A DNA stretch of 64,000 nucleotides from Distichodus sexfasciatus (lineage: Eukaryota > Chordata > Actinopteri > Characiformes > Distichodontidae). Below, one piece after another: positions 25,701-37,889 of this stretch. The position numbers were made by a program, and so were the translations under genes. Positions within the stretch are counted from its first letter, which is position 1. The number at the start of each line of letters is the position of its first letter. The notes under the pieces were generated by a model. The model saw only the letters and a list, made by a program, of their open reading frames with translations, searched no databases and was not told the DNA's origin. The stretch lies in the NCBI GenBank assembly GCA_032718565.1, contig JAVGVS010000003.1, positions 1,931,178 through 1,995,177 of the forward strand. Reading direction: 5' to 3'.

Positions 25701-28700
25701 AAAGCCCTAAGGATTTCACAGCAGCCCTTGTGGGCTTGTGCTACTGTAGACATCTCAAACCTCCAAGCATAACACCTGCCCTAAACCCTGACTATTATGC
25801 AGCAGATTTGAATGCAAGGGTTACAAGCAGGCGACAACCTGCACTTAAGAAAGGAAAGACGGCGACTTCACCCTGTGAAAATCGTTTACAAGCCAAAGAC
25901 TCCAGGAGATTCAGGTAGGGAAAAAAAGGATGCATTAAAAATGTCTCACCATGCGTGACGCCAGCTCCAGCAGCTCCTTTTTGGCCTCCTGTACGCCCTG
26001 GGGGTCGCCCTCGATACGGATCAGGTTGCTCTTCTCGTTGTCAGGTGGAATGCGGACAGACACTTTGTACTGGTCCTTAATGCGGTTGACTGAGGTTGAG
26101 AGGCAATGAAAAGAGGGGGGGGGGGGGGGGAAACCATTTAACAAATGGGCAAGTAGTTACATTCTACCCATCATCTAGAGGAAAATCAATATTTGATACT
26201 GACTGTTAGCACCGCCTTTCCCAATCAAATGCCTGTGGAACTTGGGATCCACGCTGATCTCGGTATAATCCATACGGCTAACCTATAACAAGGTGGGGGA
26301 ATTACCGTCGGATTTCATACAAGGATGAGCAGCAGGCAGTTTACCGTCGTTTTTCCTCCACCGATGCACCAATTAGTCAAAATCAGTTCTTACCAGGTCA
26401 GTGACAATGGCTTCAATCTGACTCTGCACAATTTGGACGTCTTTGGTAGGGCCTTCTAGTGTGATCTTATCTTCCCCCTCGGTGAACTCGATGTGCACCT
26501 GGCAAGTAAAACGCAAAGACAAGGTTGCTAAAATCCAGCTCATTAAAACAGTGAAAATTCAACCCTGCATCTCAATCTGTACGTGCCCTACCTTGGGCAT
26601 TTGCTGAGTGATCTTTGCCAGATTTTGTCCTTTCTTGCCAATAATGAAGCGATGAAGCCAAGAAGGAGCTGAGACTGAGGACACAGTGTAGCTGTTGGCC
26701 TGGTCAGGGAAAAGGAGCAGCATTATTTAACACATTTAAAAATAAACACATGAACAAAAACTCTGTAAAGTCTTTTTTTTTTGCCATATTAACAGTAAGG
26801 ATGCACCAATCCAACTTTTTCAGTTCCCACACTGATGCCGATACTTGGGCTTGGAGTATCAGCTGATCCAGAGTACCGATCCGATACCAGTTAGAATTAA
26901 TAAGTGTGTAATAAGTGTTTCTCTGGGAGGAGGAGACTGAGATTATTCTGATATGGTTAAGGAAATACTGTTTTCCTAATTAAAATAATGTAAATATGCA
27001 CCCATATTTATCCGATAATTACTTAAAAAACATCTAAAAAATTATTCGTTTCAACACAGCCCTACTTTTGCGGGGTCACAAATCCTGCGGCGCTAAAACC
27101 ATCAGGAGCACATAGATTGTGAGCGAGAGCTGGTGTTGTTAAGGAAATTACAGTATAACCATGTGATTTGCTTTTAGGGTTGTAGTGTGTTACGCTGCTT
27201 GTTCTGATCAGTCATTTCAATATGCAGCGTGAATGTTGAACAATAAATCAGCTTTACCGCAGTGCCTCTTCCGATGCATAACGAACTGTGTGCATGCATA
27301 CGCAAACAGAAAAACCTACAATTTCACTGAACAGATCAGCACCATAGATCGGCCCGATGCCACCGATATCCAATCCAGCAATTTGAGTCGTTATCAGACT
27401 GATAGCCGATCAACATTTCGGATCGGTGCAACCCTAATTAACAGTAGAGGTGTGAAGATTCACTCGTCTCCGGATTTGATTAAATTACAATTATCATTTC
27501 AACAAGTCGATGCTATAGCCACAGTTACTACCAGGATGTTCGTTTTTAATTTTTATGCCGCCGTCAGAAAATCACCAAGCAACGCCTGCCCCTGCACTGA
27601 TTATGTTAACACCTCTAATTAACTGCAAAGGGACCGAAGTCATTTCGCACATTCTTATTTCAGCATCTTGCACAAATGATATTCTCCATTCCGTTTTTTT
27701 AAGTGATACTCATAATGTAGATCCAGGTTTTAATGTTTATGACGTCAATACAGATGAAGAAAACAGGAACATTTTAACTTCGTTCAAACTTAAATAAAAC
27801 AACTACGACATTAAAGCTACTTAACAAATTGAATTAGTAATAATCAGGATGCACTCAAGCTGCTCCTCTCGTCACTAAGCTGAAACCATGTTTTCCAAAG
27901 TTGACATATTTGCACAGTTGGCTTAAATAACACTGCAGCTTTACAGAAAGGCACAAGCAAGTAGTAACGCTGCCAGAAAACCCCACACTTTGATTTGAGA
28001 GAGTGAAGAGCAGGCACACAAAAGCTTTTCAGAGCGAAGATTAAGCCAAAGAATTTTAAAATGAAAAAAATATCCACACAAGGCAGTGTGGTTTAGTTTT
28101 TACACACTGTCTGTGTGTGCGTGTGAGCAGCACGGAACGGGAGGTGGTTTACCTTGGCGTACACTTCAGTGAGCGCCTGGCCCAGCCGGTCTGGCTCCCC
28201 GCGCAGGATGACTGTCTCTGAGCTGCTGTCGGGGGGTGGGATCTCGACCGAGACGCCAGTCTTGTCCAGAATCTCCTGCAAGGTGTTGCCCTTGGGCCCA
28301 ATCACATACTTGTGCTGAGATTTTTTCACCTCCACTGCAATGGTGGTGGCATTTCTCTTCTGCAAGTGTAAGAAGAGAGGTGAGACTACACCCACAGTCA
28401 AAAAATAAATAAATTATAACTTGGGAGGATGAACCTGATCAAGAGCCACTCGAGTACTACGAACCTTCTCTTCATAAATCTTTTTGATCAAGGCCATGGC
28501 CAGGGCAACCTGCTCTTTCTCCCCAGTGATGACGATCTCTGTTTTGTTGACACTGGGCGGTGGGACGTTGATGCGGGCTCCCGTTTCCTGCATCATCTCC
28601 CCCACCAGTTTGCTATACGCTCCAGTGATGAAGGGGTGATAAACCTTGTCAATGTTTATCCTCTCCACAGCACGTTTGTCCTACACAAAAAGTAACAAGT

Positions 28701-31700
28701 TACAACACTGTGTAGAAGTACACAAAATGGGTTGAAAATTAACACTGAACAAGTGAGAATCCTGAATAACCAACTCCAAATCCAGTGGGGAGTAGCTAAC
28801 TAAATATTTTTAAAAATTAGATGCAGCTGGACCTCAAAAGGTGAAATGGACAGAACTCACAATTTAATGTTTATAGTTTAGCTTTTTATCATAAGTAGCT
28901 TGTAGTTTCAAAGTAGCTTCCCCAACACCGCTCAACCAAGCTATATTGTCCAGGTCCATTACACCATCATGCTGAGCCATCTAGTTTCCTCAATATCAAA
29001 GATAAGATCAGGCAGTGCGATTCTTCCTACCTGCTCGGCAGAGATGAGCAGGATCTCGTGCTTGGCCTTCTCCAGGCCCTCCTTGGTGCCAGAGATCTTG
29101 ATGAGATTGCTGGGGTCGTCTGGTCTCGGGATCTGGATCTTGGTGGCAGTCTTGAGCTCGAGCTCCTGCAGCTTTTCCCCGTTCTTGCCGATGACAAAGC
29201 GATGATGTTCCTTGGGGATGGCTACAGTAGCTGAAGCCTTAGGGAACACAAAAAGACTACTTATTAAAGCAGCCAGCTGTCTGAGCCTACATTTCTCAGA
29301 TAATACACTTTTTACACACTACTCGAAAACTTCGTTACAAGCACTTACACCACCACATGTGCCCACAATACAGAGCCCATGGTGGTTTACTATCAAGTTT
29401 ATTTTGAGTCATTTATTAATAGCGGTTTAAATCAGGCGTCCTCATGAAACGATATTATATTAACTTGGAGATGTGGCCTAAAAATAATATCCCAACAGTT
29501 TTTGAGCTATATATGGGCAAGGGAGTAAGTACTCTGCTTTGAGAGGGCAGAGAAGCCAAAGTCAAGTGACGTCTGTTTAACAGTAATGTAAGGATTTGTA
29601 CTCGATATTCACGACTGTCATTTACCACATCACCCATGGAACAGGCCACGATACATTGAGTATATTCGATATATCGCCCTCCCCTAAACTCAATGGACAA
29701 CAAGGTCTTAATCAATGAAATCACAAAGTCTACAATGATAATATTTTGATTCGATTCAATTCAATTCAGGAGTCAGTAATTGTCAGTAATTTATAATGTT
29801 TCATTTTTTGCAACTTTTAGGTGATTTATCAAATGTCAAAAAGCAACCAAAATCTGTTGACTCGCTTCTCTTTTAAGAAAAATCAACATCCAGTGTCTCT
29901 TTCGCTTTTCTAGGGACATTACAATTTGTATGATGTGTCATCTATGTTTTCATTTTGGATAAATGCTACTGGCTCATATTATCACTGAATCGAAGTATGG
30001 CCACACCCCCATTTATTAGTGGACATGTGCACATAAAATGTGTTTTACCCTTCAATGATAGTACAAATCTGTGTCTAGGAGCTAACACATAGCATTTAAC
30101 TTTCAGAAACCTCTGTGGAAGGACAGACATGTGGCATTCTTTCATGCCAACAACCAGTCAAGGGGCAGGTGGCAGTGTAACAGTTAGGGAGTAGGCCTTG
30201 TTATCAGAGGGTTGTCGGTTGAAGTCCTAGAACAGTAAAGGTACCGCTGAGGTACTCGTGAGCAAGGTATCGTTTTAAAGCACGGAAACAAACAGGACTT
30301 ATTCAAGTCAAAAATTACAACACTCTGCCGCCAAAACCTCACTGAAACCTTAGTGATTTGCACAATAGAACTTTAAGCCCTACAAAAAGAACAAACATTA
30401 CCCTAGCTTTCTTTTAAAGCTGGAAGAGTAGGTGAACATATTTGTTTAGAGGTAAAACACATGCTAAATGCCTTGAGTCAAACCAGACCACAAACAAACT
30501 TAGTGAGAATAGTCAACGCCAATCAAATCCAGTCTCTTACCTGAGTCTGCAGTCGGGACACAATCTCCTTGCGAGCCTTCATAACGGCGTCTAGTTTCCC
30601 AGACACCATGATGGAAAGGCCCTGGTCCTTAGCCATGGAGAGTTCCAGGTGTGCTCCAGTCTTGTGCATGATGTCCACACAGACCTTAGCCTGGTCTCCT
30701 TCTCCAAACTGGTTCATGTCCTTGTACTTGCGCTCTTCCAGAGGCACATGGAAAACCTGGTGAAGGAAGACAGTTGTAATGTCAGAGGTGCTGATTTCAA
30801 AGACTAGGATGACAATAACACACATCCACACTGCGTTTCGCTATTCAAAATAATCTCAATGTTAATGCCCAACGCTTTAAGTTCTAATTACGAACATTTC
30901 ACAAACGACAATTAGAGATAGTCTAATTTATACAACTCATGATAAACCATTATTACCTAAAGTACACAAATTTAGAAAAAAATGATCAGGTCAAGAAAAA
31001 TCTATACACTTAAGATCACTTAGATTGAATTCATTTCTACAAATTTGGCTTGATTTAAGGCAAACATTATACAAGTCCTACAATGTAAACCCGTGTAATT
31101 ACTAGAGATGGGCCGATACTTTTTTATGTCCGATATCGATACCAATATTGTAAATTTGGATATCTGCCGATACAAATCCGACAGTCAGTCTTTTTTTAAA
31201 CATAAAATAATGCTTTAAAATGTTTGAATACATGACAGATTATTGTTATGCTTAAGGAAATGCTTGATTTAAATACTGTTTTCCTTACTAAAACAATGTA
31301 ATAATTACACACATGCATATGCTAAATTATTTGTCCTCAAAAATTGCTCGTTTAGACATATAAATATTTCTTCTTTCTTATTGATTACGCTATAACATTA
31401 TAAAATTGAAAAAAATTTGATCGCTGGTTATTGTGGTTATTTATCAGGTAAAATATGGTTTGTGTCTGTAATAAAGGCGACATTTTGACTGAACCGGAGC
31501 GTTTTGCGAGCAACAGCGCTCATGCGCGCGCTCATTTACATAGCGCGTGTTTACACCGTGAAAAATGCTTTTATGCATTTACTTCTGATTTAGTGCACGG
31601 AACATCTTACAAATACTTTCACATACAGAGGGATCAGGTCTCGTCTTGATCGCGCCACTGAAAACGTTGTGTCACTATTAAGCCTCAGTGTGAAACACAA

Positions 31701-34126
31701 GCGGAGCTGCTCTAGCGAGTAAAATGAATTAAACCAAGCTTCTATTCTAGAAAAATTGCCTCGACCATTTTTGTAATAGAATTACTCGAAGTTATTGGAA
31801 CAATCGTTTCAGCTCTACTTTACAGTAGAGTGCCACTTCCCATGCATAACGAATTGAGTGTACACCCATTGCCGCCGATACCCGATCCAGCCATTTGAGC
31901 GGGTTATCGGACCAATACCAATCCACATATCGGAACGGCTACATCTCTAGTAATTACAGCTACGTAGTATTCAACCCGTGTTTCCCCTACCATTATATTA
32001 GGCACCCGTCCCACGCACACAAACACATACAGGGGACAAAAAGACCCAAAAAGGTCCCCACAACGCATAAGGGTCGAGATATACTGCCAAGAACGTTCTC
32101 AGCATTCTTCTGATGCGTCCGCTGAGCACGTCGTCAGAAATTTACACGGCACGGGCGAGTTTCAGTGCCAGCAAAAATTGGGGTGGCAGTGTGTTCAAGT
32201 TTTGCCAAGTTTTGGATCGTCGTTTACTATCAACATCGCTGTACGGTTTTGCAGTCTTTTTTGCAATTTCATAACCTCTGAATGCAAAAAAAAAAAAAGT
32301 AAAAGTGACCGATGTTTTCTCACACTGACTCTTTCTACGTCACGTCAACTACCTGAAAAGCAGACAAAAATATCTGCGATTTGCCATATCAAGAGGCTCT
32401 GGAAATGGTCTTCCAGGAGCCCAGAAAGATATACTGCAGTGACAAAAGCTGCACACTTTGAAAGTGAGTGATTATTTGTCATTGTGAACACACCACAGCA
32501 GCACAGCGCACCACAACGACATGTGACCTCTGCATTTAACCCATCTGTGAGGGAGCAGTAGGCAGCTAGCAAGCAGCTGAGGAGCAGTGCTTGGGGACGG
32601 TGCCTTTCTCATGACTACCTCAGTGGTAACTTTATCGGCCCTGGATCTGAACCTGCGACCTTCTGATCATGGGGCGAACACCCTACCGTTACGCCCCTAA
32701 TTTTGTGGATAATTGTCATGACAGAACACCACAAACACTGTGTGTGTCAGCATCTGTCTAACTCTAAAACCACACCGCAAAGCCGTAAACCTAGGGGAGA
32801 CACTGAAAGCTATAATTTTACACACAGAATGTTACTTCTTAAAGACAACAGCAACAAGACATTATGAGTGCTCTGTTGCAAGCTTTGCTTTCTCTCACAA
32901 AACTCCCTGCAAATGCACATCCGCGAGTCAAATTCATTCTTTTCCCCACTGATCATTCGCAATTATCAACACTGAAGCTAATGACGCACACCTTTAGGGA
33001 GTGTGACCTTCCCACAGCAGTCAATCTAAAAAAATCTCAGCTGAGCATCACACAAAACGAGTTTCAGTATCCTTATGAAAAAATTAGTGTATTTTGGCAG
33101 ATTTATTACATCTTCTGCTGAAAAGCAAAACGTTTAATTGTAGTGATTAGACCTTTTGGTTACACTAAAATAGACTTAAACACATGTTTAAATCACATTC
33201 ATGTGTGTATTTAAATAACAAACAGCAAAAACTTGCAGGATATTTACCATCCTAAAATCTACATACACAGTTAAAGAGTACATAAACATTCAAAGTTAAG
33301 TATTTTTGCTGTGAAGTGCATTTAAAAGTTATACGTTCTGAAAGTACCCCATTGCACATTTAAAATACTTTGACATATTTTGGTCTACAATACACTTAGG
33401 TAAATAATCTTAAGTGTTATTGATGACAAATGTACTTTTATTCAAGTGTTATTCAGTATAGAAAATCTGATTTAAAGTATATCAAATCAAACCATCAATA
33501 CACTTTAGTACCAAACAGCACTTTCAAGCCCTGTCGCTCTGACCTGCTGGGGAGTGTGTGAATGGCTGGTATGTGGGCAAATTGCCCAAAACAACCCTTC
33601 CCCTTCAGCTAGCTGTGATTTGTCACTAGCTTCAAAAATCCTTACAAAACAAGCATATTGGCACCACATTAATTAGATAAAAATTAGAAGGAAAAACGCC
33701 AAATTAATCACAACTGATATTAAATTCCTTTTCCTGCTGAAAGCAATGAACAATGAGCACCTTTCATACCTGGGTGATGATTGAGGATTTAAGAGGCCTG
33801 ATTTTGGAAGTCCAGGCATTTCCAGCCTCCTGGACCCCCTCAGGTGAAGCAGCCTTCTCAGGCAAGGGGGGGAAGGCATCCTTGTAGGTGGGGAGGTTCT
33901 CCTCATCTACAGCATCGCTGGACCCTGCCACAGCAGCTGAGATTTGAAACAAAAAAGGGGTTCCAAAATTTGGGTTAACTCAAAGAGGTCGCGCACACAG
34001 CCGCGATGACTCAAATGTGCACTAGTCTGTCAGCATCGGCTCTCTCTCACCTCCGACCTGCTCCGGCAGAAGGCCACTGCGGTGCTCGTTAAAGCTTTCC
34101 TGCGTAAGTACGGCGACTGAGCTCAT
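19621..34126 (-). CDS. hdlbp: Vigilin, 15-KH-domain RNA-binding protein (complete, 26 coding exons)
   Basis: Vigilin binds tRNA, mRNA and ribosomes in the cytoplasm and at the ER. Coding exons in transcription order: 34126-34051, 33936-33770, 30756-30541, 29237-29031, 28680-28465, 28359-28153, 26699-26592, 26498-26394, 26282-26204, 26089-25950, 25639-25535, 25237-25124, 24557-24471, 24356-24225, 24093-23875, 23526-23305, 22908-22690, 22317-22179, 21716-21568, 21490-21386, 21236-21102, 21013-20870, 20768-20589, 20171-20055, 19965-19825, 19716-19621. All borders are AG/GT and all phases agree, giving 3825 nt and 1274 residues; human vigilin is 1268 from memory. The start MSSVAVLTQESFNEHRSG and the end WGPKRF match the family closely. 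No frameshift or premature stop was seen. Confidence 0.98.
19825..22317 (-). CDS. hdlbp: hdlbp exons 18-25: KH domains 12-15 and start of the C-terminal tail
   Basis: Residues 874-1243. KH12 has MGPKGARI and is followed by an acidic insert (exon 19 start, AEAPVQENGEANGEVKEP), a loop that also occurs in other vertebrate vigilins. KH13 has IGQKGSGI, KH14 has IGRKGAII and KH15 has IGARGKGI. Exon 18 ends in phase 1 at a G|GTAAAT donor and exon 19 starts in matching phase. Exon 25 begins the tail with LADVVENE and KGFVVREAPW. Confidence 0.95.
22690..24093 (-). CDS. hdlbp: hdlbp exons 15-17: KH domains 9-11, one per exon
   Basis: Exons of 219, 222 and 219 nt, all phase 0, encode residues 654-873. 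KH9 has IGSKGRFV and KH10 has IGKGGGNI. KH11 has VARRGQVL in place of the usual I-G-x-x-G-x-x-I, a change shared with human vigilin as I recall it. This returns to the one-domain-per-exon pattern of KH1-4, so the gene alternates between two exon architectures. Confidence 0.95.
24225..26699 (-). CDS. hdlbp: hdlbp exons 7-14: KH domains 5-8, each split over two exons
   Basis: Eight exons encode residues 364-653. Each KH domain is cut by an intron shortly after its GxxG loop. KH5 has IGKKGQNL (exon 7) and continues in exon 8. KH6 has IGKGGAN, with the intron in phase 1 inside the next Ile codon. KH7 has IGQKGEKI and KH8 has IGKGGANI. The intron after exon 12 (24558-25123) is mostly one hAT insertion, and the intron before exon 10 carries a 16-base G run on the plus strand. 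Confidence 0.95.
24673..25113 (+). mobile_element. Non-autonomous hAT element in hdlbp intron 12
   Basis: 441 bp with termini TAAGGCTCGACCGAT and CCAACCTCTA, flanked by GTTAGCTC (24665-24672) and GTTAGCTT (25114-25121), a 7/8 target duplication. Its interior matches the reversed element at 2746-3214. It fills most of a 566-bp intron and ends 10 nt from the exon 12 donor border. Confidence 0.85.
26115..26130 (+). repeat. G16 homopolymer run
   Basis: Sixteen consecutive G on the plus strand, a C16 run in the hdlbp pre-mRNA, 26 nt upstream of the exon 10 acceptor border at 26089. Confidence 0.9.
26796..27436 (+). mobile_element. Non-autonomous hAT element in hdlbp intron 6
   Basis: 641 bp with ends TAAGGATGCACCAATCC and GGATCGGTGCAACCCTA, flanked by a perfect 8-bp duplication ATTAACAG (26788-26795 and 27437-27444). 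No transposase. Internal GATCGGCCCGATGCCACCGA-type text relates it to the 31103 element. Confidence 0.9.
28153..30756 (-). CDS. hdlbp: hdlbp exons 3-6: KH domains 1-4, one per exon
   Basis: Four exons of 216, 207, 216 and 207 nt, all phase 0 at both ends, encode residues 82-363. Each holds one KH domain. KH1 lacks a clear GxxG loop (FGEGDQAK at its place). KH2 has IGKNGEKL, KH3 has the divergent TGAYSKLV without GxxG, and KH4 has IGPKGNTL. Symmetric phase-0 exons are a natural substrate for domain duplication. KH1 and KH3 are also degenerate in human vigilin, from memory, so this is not damage. Confidence 0.95.
30162..30278 (+). repeat. tRNA-derived SINE (family A), 5' half
   Basis: Head GGCAGTGTAACAGTTAGGG through GGTACCGCTGAGGTACTCG, then truncated. 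It lies in hdlbp intron 3, antisense to the gene. Confidence 0.75.
31103..31949 (+). mobile_element. Non-autonomous hAT element in hdlbp intron 2
   Basis: 847 bp beginning TAGAGATGGGCCGATAC and ending GGCTACATCTCTA, with a perfect 8-bp target duplication GTAATTAC (31095-31102 and 31950-31957). It has no transposase frame. The 8-bp duplication and TAGAG...CTCTA ends are hAT hallmarks. Confidence 0.92.
32459..32697 (-). repeat. tRNA-derived SINE (family A)
   Basis: Minus-strand copy in hdlbp intron 2, in the gene's own sense orientation. The head GGGGCGTAACGG (rc of 32686-32697) is shortened and the tail is complete. Confidence 0.8.
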
Positions 34127-34165
34127 GGTCGAAATCCCACGCTTACACGGAGTCCGAGAGTGCCA
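33770..34165 (-). CDS. hdlbp: hdlbp coding exons 1-2: N-terminal region before the KH array
   Basis: The exon at 34165-34051 begins after a good acceptor, carries 39 nt of 5' UTR, and has the start codon at 34126-34124. It ends in phase 1 at a GTGAG donor. The exon at 33936-33770 completes the codon and ends in phase 0. Together they encode residues 1-81, an acidic unstructured N-terminus that includes NLPTYKDAFPPLPEK, a segment well conserved in vertebrate vigilins. The ATG was chosen because the following residues match the family N-terminus and it is the first ATG of this exon in frame. Confidence 0.95.
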
Positions 34166-35660
34166 CTACAAGATGAAGAGTTTGGTTGATTAAGTGCAGA
34201 AGGACACTTGAGATTTGGGGAGGGGAGGGGGGCAGGAATGAAAGAAAGACATACACAAACCTCACAAAGCCCTTATCTGTTAAATGCAGCCTTTGGAATT
34301 TACCAGAGCAATAAGCTCATTTAGATTTATTATCAGGGAAAATGTGATTAACCAATGGTTGAATTTTAATGGTTGAATTTTTAACATGAACGAACAGCTA
34401 CACTGTCCAAATAACTATTTACACATCTAGGCCATGCTGCAAAACTAATTTCGTCAACGTGAAGGACAAAGCTGAACGACGGTTACCTCAGCACAGGGCT
34501 AATTCTAAGCCTAGGAGCTAGCCGAATGAGCTCTAAAGCTAAGAGGATTTCCCCCGTAACCCTTATTTGCAGCACTCCGTGCAGGTAGTACACCAAGGGA
34601 ATGTTCTGCAGCTCCTCCACTTTCCCCCACTATGTTTAAACCAACACCGAAGGACGCCATGTCAGTAAGCCAAGCAGTTACACAAAAGCATGTGTGTGCG
34701 TGTGGGTCTGTGTGTAATGGAAAACAGACACACCTCTTATGTAAAATGTCTTGTTGAAACTCTAACTTCAGAATCAGGTCGCATTTTCTCATTCATTCCA
34801 GACCTCACAATCGCTTTCAGAAATCTTTTCCCCCAAAAGAATAAGACGGATTTAGCAGTTTAAGAACTGGCGAAATACAAAAAAAGGCACCACTAATCAA
34901 AGCTACATTGCAAGACACATGACTTTATAGCCCCGGAGCTCCTCAAACACAGGACACAGAAGGGCGTTTGTCATGCAAACACTCCGGCAAGTCTGTTCTG
35001 AGGCAAACGGCCACCCCGCTGCTGGAGAAAAAGGAGGAGGTTCTCGGTGCTGTACGAGGCTGTTTTAACTAGCTTGTGTGAGCACCCTTGTGGGGGCCTC
35101 TTCCTCTGCAGGCCTCCTGAAGACTCGGGCCCACAGGCAGAGTACTGTAAACACTCACTTAGCCCCTTAAGCCAGATCAAGTCTTCTACAAGCCTTTCAC
35201 ACTAACAACACAACACAGAACAGCATGCCAAAATCTGCTAGCCAAATTTTAAAATATATAATTTTGGTGAATGCCAAACAAAATTTTTAGCATTCCTAAC
35301 TTTACTTTTAGAACAGCTTTAAGATATTGGGATCAATTCACACATTCACCTAGCTTCAAAAAAACCCCACAAGTAAACACAGAGCGCATATTGAGGGGCT
35401 CAGTTTAAGAACGCAAACCTCAGAAGTAGTTAGTTTAACACAACACGAGTCGGTTAAGTCATCGGCCATCTTTCTTTTTTTAATCTGTCCATATCAATGG
35501 GACAAACAAGATCATAAGACCCCTCACAGGATTTGCTCAACAAGCAAGACAAGTATCCCAGTTTGACTTGGAGCAATTATTTTAAAAAAACAAAACAAAA
35601 ACACACACATTCATTTAGCAAATCAAAATGTCAAACTTAAGAAGAGTACTACAATCTTAC

Positions 35661-35732
35661 CAGCTAAATGGTCAGTTACCAGATAATCCGTCCTGTAAAG
35701 CTGCCCGTTCGTGTCAGCCTGCCAGCTTTTGC
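35661..35732 (-). other. Possible alternative hdlbp 5' UTR exon
   Basis: Between untranslated exon 1 and the ATG exon a short minus-strand segment is bounded by a good acceptor (TTTTCAG, rc of 35733-35739) and a donor GTAAGA after 35661; a second, weaker donor would end it at 35680. It has no coding similarity. Vertebrate HDLBP uses several 5' exons, so a cassette UTR exon is plausible but unproven. Confidence 0.3.
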
Positions 35733-36369
35733 CTGAAAAGTAAAAGCAAGAAACAGTCCCAGACAAATATTTACTGAGGAATAATTTTACAGAGGCCGCA
35801 CCTTGCAAGTCAGTGCTTTCCTAGATCTCCATTTATAAAAACATTTGTTACACGGGAACAAGTAGAAACACAGAAGCTATATAGTAAGAAAGAACCAATA
35901 ATGCATTGTTTTGCACAAAAAAATGATGACATTGTTGGAACAGTATTCCCCATGCCTGTTAATCATCACCCTGGCTTGATTATATTATATTTTTTGACCC
36001 TAAACCAACCACAAGAAGTGCAGGTAATAAACTATCAGTGAAATTATCAATAAATTATCAGTGAAAGATAAAAAAAAATAATACTTGGTTCGGTCATAAA
36101 AACAATGACAGGATATCATATCTGCGCCTGACACTTCTGAACATTTGCTTTGAGCTCACTACATTTCAAGGAAGGAACAAAAGCTACTGCAGCAGAAACA
36201 AATGTTTTTGCTGTGGATAAGAGCGCCTACTACCATCAGCTGGAACAACGATAATTTTTAGACTTTAAATTAGCCACATACATAGCTATATGAGTACTTG
36301 GAGTGAAGTGTAAACCTGCTATGCCCTCAAGTCTGCAAAAAATCTAGATTATTAAGCAAATTAGAATTA

Positions 36370-36545
36370 ATGTAGAGCCCATGGGGGCTGGTCTAAAGAT
36401 CCAAAAGGTGGTAGGCTCAAATCCTGGTCTATCATTCGGACCCTAAGCAAGGCCCTTGACCCACAGATGTTGCCCTGTAATTAGGAAAAGAGAGACACAC
36501 TTGATAAGAGTGTCTGCTAAATACAGTAAATGGAGATGTTAATTA
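36370..36545 (+). repeat. SINE family B with L2-like tail
   Basis: It carries GGCTCAAATCCTGGTC (B-box-like), CCCTAAGCAAGGCCCTTGACC, and the tail TGATAAGAGTGTCTGCTAAA, typical of fish tRNA SINEs that borrow a LINE 3' end. It lies in the 5' untranslated intron region of hdlbp. Confidence 0.75.
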
Positions 36546-37756
36546 CTATAAACACAGCGAAAAATAAAGTAAAATACTTCACAATATAAAATATATTTCG
36601 TGGTTAAGGGTCATTGAGGTTTTAAAAAGCTCAATCACTTTTTTAAATGTTTAAAACTATTATGCTGATTCATAAAAATTGTGGATTTGACACAAATCAC
36701 GTTCACACATAACGGTTTTACGTCACGTCGGGGGGATTAAGGTGATGAATGTGATGATCTGGCCCAACTTCTCTCGCCTTCCTTCAACTCCTAACGTAAC
36801 GCGTGGCCGTTCCCGTGGCACTATCGCGCAGAGCCACCCCAACAGGCCAAAACGGAGCATAAAATTATGTATTTTACTTTAAAAAACTACAACAAAAACA
36901 CTTCCAGAAACAACGACGACTCCTAAACCCGATTAAGTACCGAGGCCGAGTGGGGAAAACTTTCTCTGCTCATTATATCCCAGTGCTACGTCAACTACTA
37001 GCGTTAAGCTGCTAGCTAACCCCAGCTAGCCACGACATTTTTAATTTCCCTTGAGGATTTTAAAATCGCCTTCATACACACATTAAGGAAAATAAGATCG
37101 AATACAAGAGTTAATATACAAAATAACACATGATCTGACAATAAAAAAATATATTTAGTGTGGTCGCTAACTAACTCGTAAACTTTGACTCGCGCGTGCG
37201 TGGTGGTTGTGACACGTAGGATGCGTCCCATTCCGCCCACTACTTTCATGAAAAAGTACGCGCAAGAAGACGTGGCGCTAAATGAGTGCTGCTGATTTGG
37301 CGCACTACCTAGTAGAGTAGAGGGCGATTGAAGCGTAGCCGGAGCTACGCTACCCTATACTACAGCAGCTAGCTCGACGGCTAGTAGCAACGCAGTCATT
37401 CACAACAGATTGGATTAATAAACTTTAGTCATAAAGTCTTAAATTAAATGTTTCATCTCGTCACTGACGATATCTAACACGTAATTAAGGATCTGATCAG
37501 AATGGGGCGTCCCAATTTTGGGGTATTGTGTGAAAGATCAGGGGTTGGTGACAGTCCACACAAAGTCCACGTAGGCATTTCAGCTGGAGCTGAGGGCGAA
37601 ATAGTGGTGAAATAGACATGGAGTCGAGCCAAAAGCGCATTTTCTTCGCTGATTCACCACGTCAAACGAAGGCCGATCGACTGTCACGAACTGGCCAGTT
37701 AAGCCCCCTCACAAGCATATCTATATCTAAATGAATAGAGTTTAAAAACGACTTAC

Positions 37757-37820
37757 TTGTGTTTGTATTCCCGTCTGCCCTGTGTGGTGCAGAAAGTGGT
37801 ACTCAAACTCCACTGGCGAA
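37757..37820 (-). other. hdlbp: hdlbp 5' untranslated exon 1 (predicted)
   Basis: On the minus strand a strong donor (ACAA|GTAAGT) sits with its last exon base at 37757. A TATAAAG box at 37850-37844 predicts initiation about 30 nt downstream, close to 37820. No ATG is needed in this exon because translation starts at 34126. The 5' end is an inference from TATA spacing. Confidence 0.6.
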
Positions 37821-37843
37821 AGGGACGACCGAGAGCGCGTCAG

Positions 37844-37850
37844 CTTTATA
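37844..37850 (-). promoter_or_regulatory. hdlbp: TATA box of hdlbp
   Basis: TATAAAG on the minus strand within a CpG-rich stretch, about 90 nt upstream of the exon 1 donor. Just upstream lie two CRE-like cores on the plus strand, TGACGTAC at 37869-37876 and TTACGTCA at 37881-37888. The spacing fits a focused promoter for the vigilin transcript. Confidence 0.55.
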
Positions 37851-37889
37851 CCGGAGTCCGCCCATTTTTGACGTACGTGGTTACGTCAG

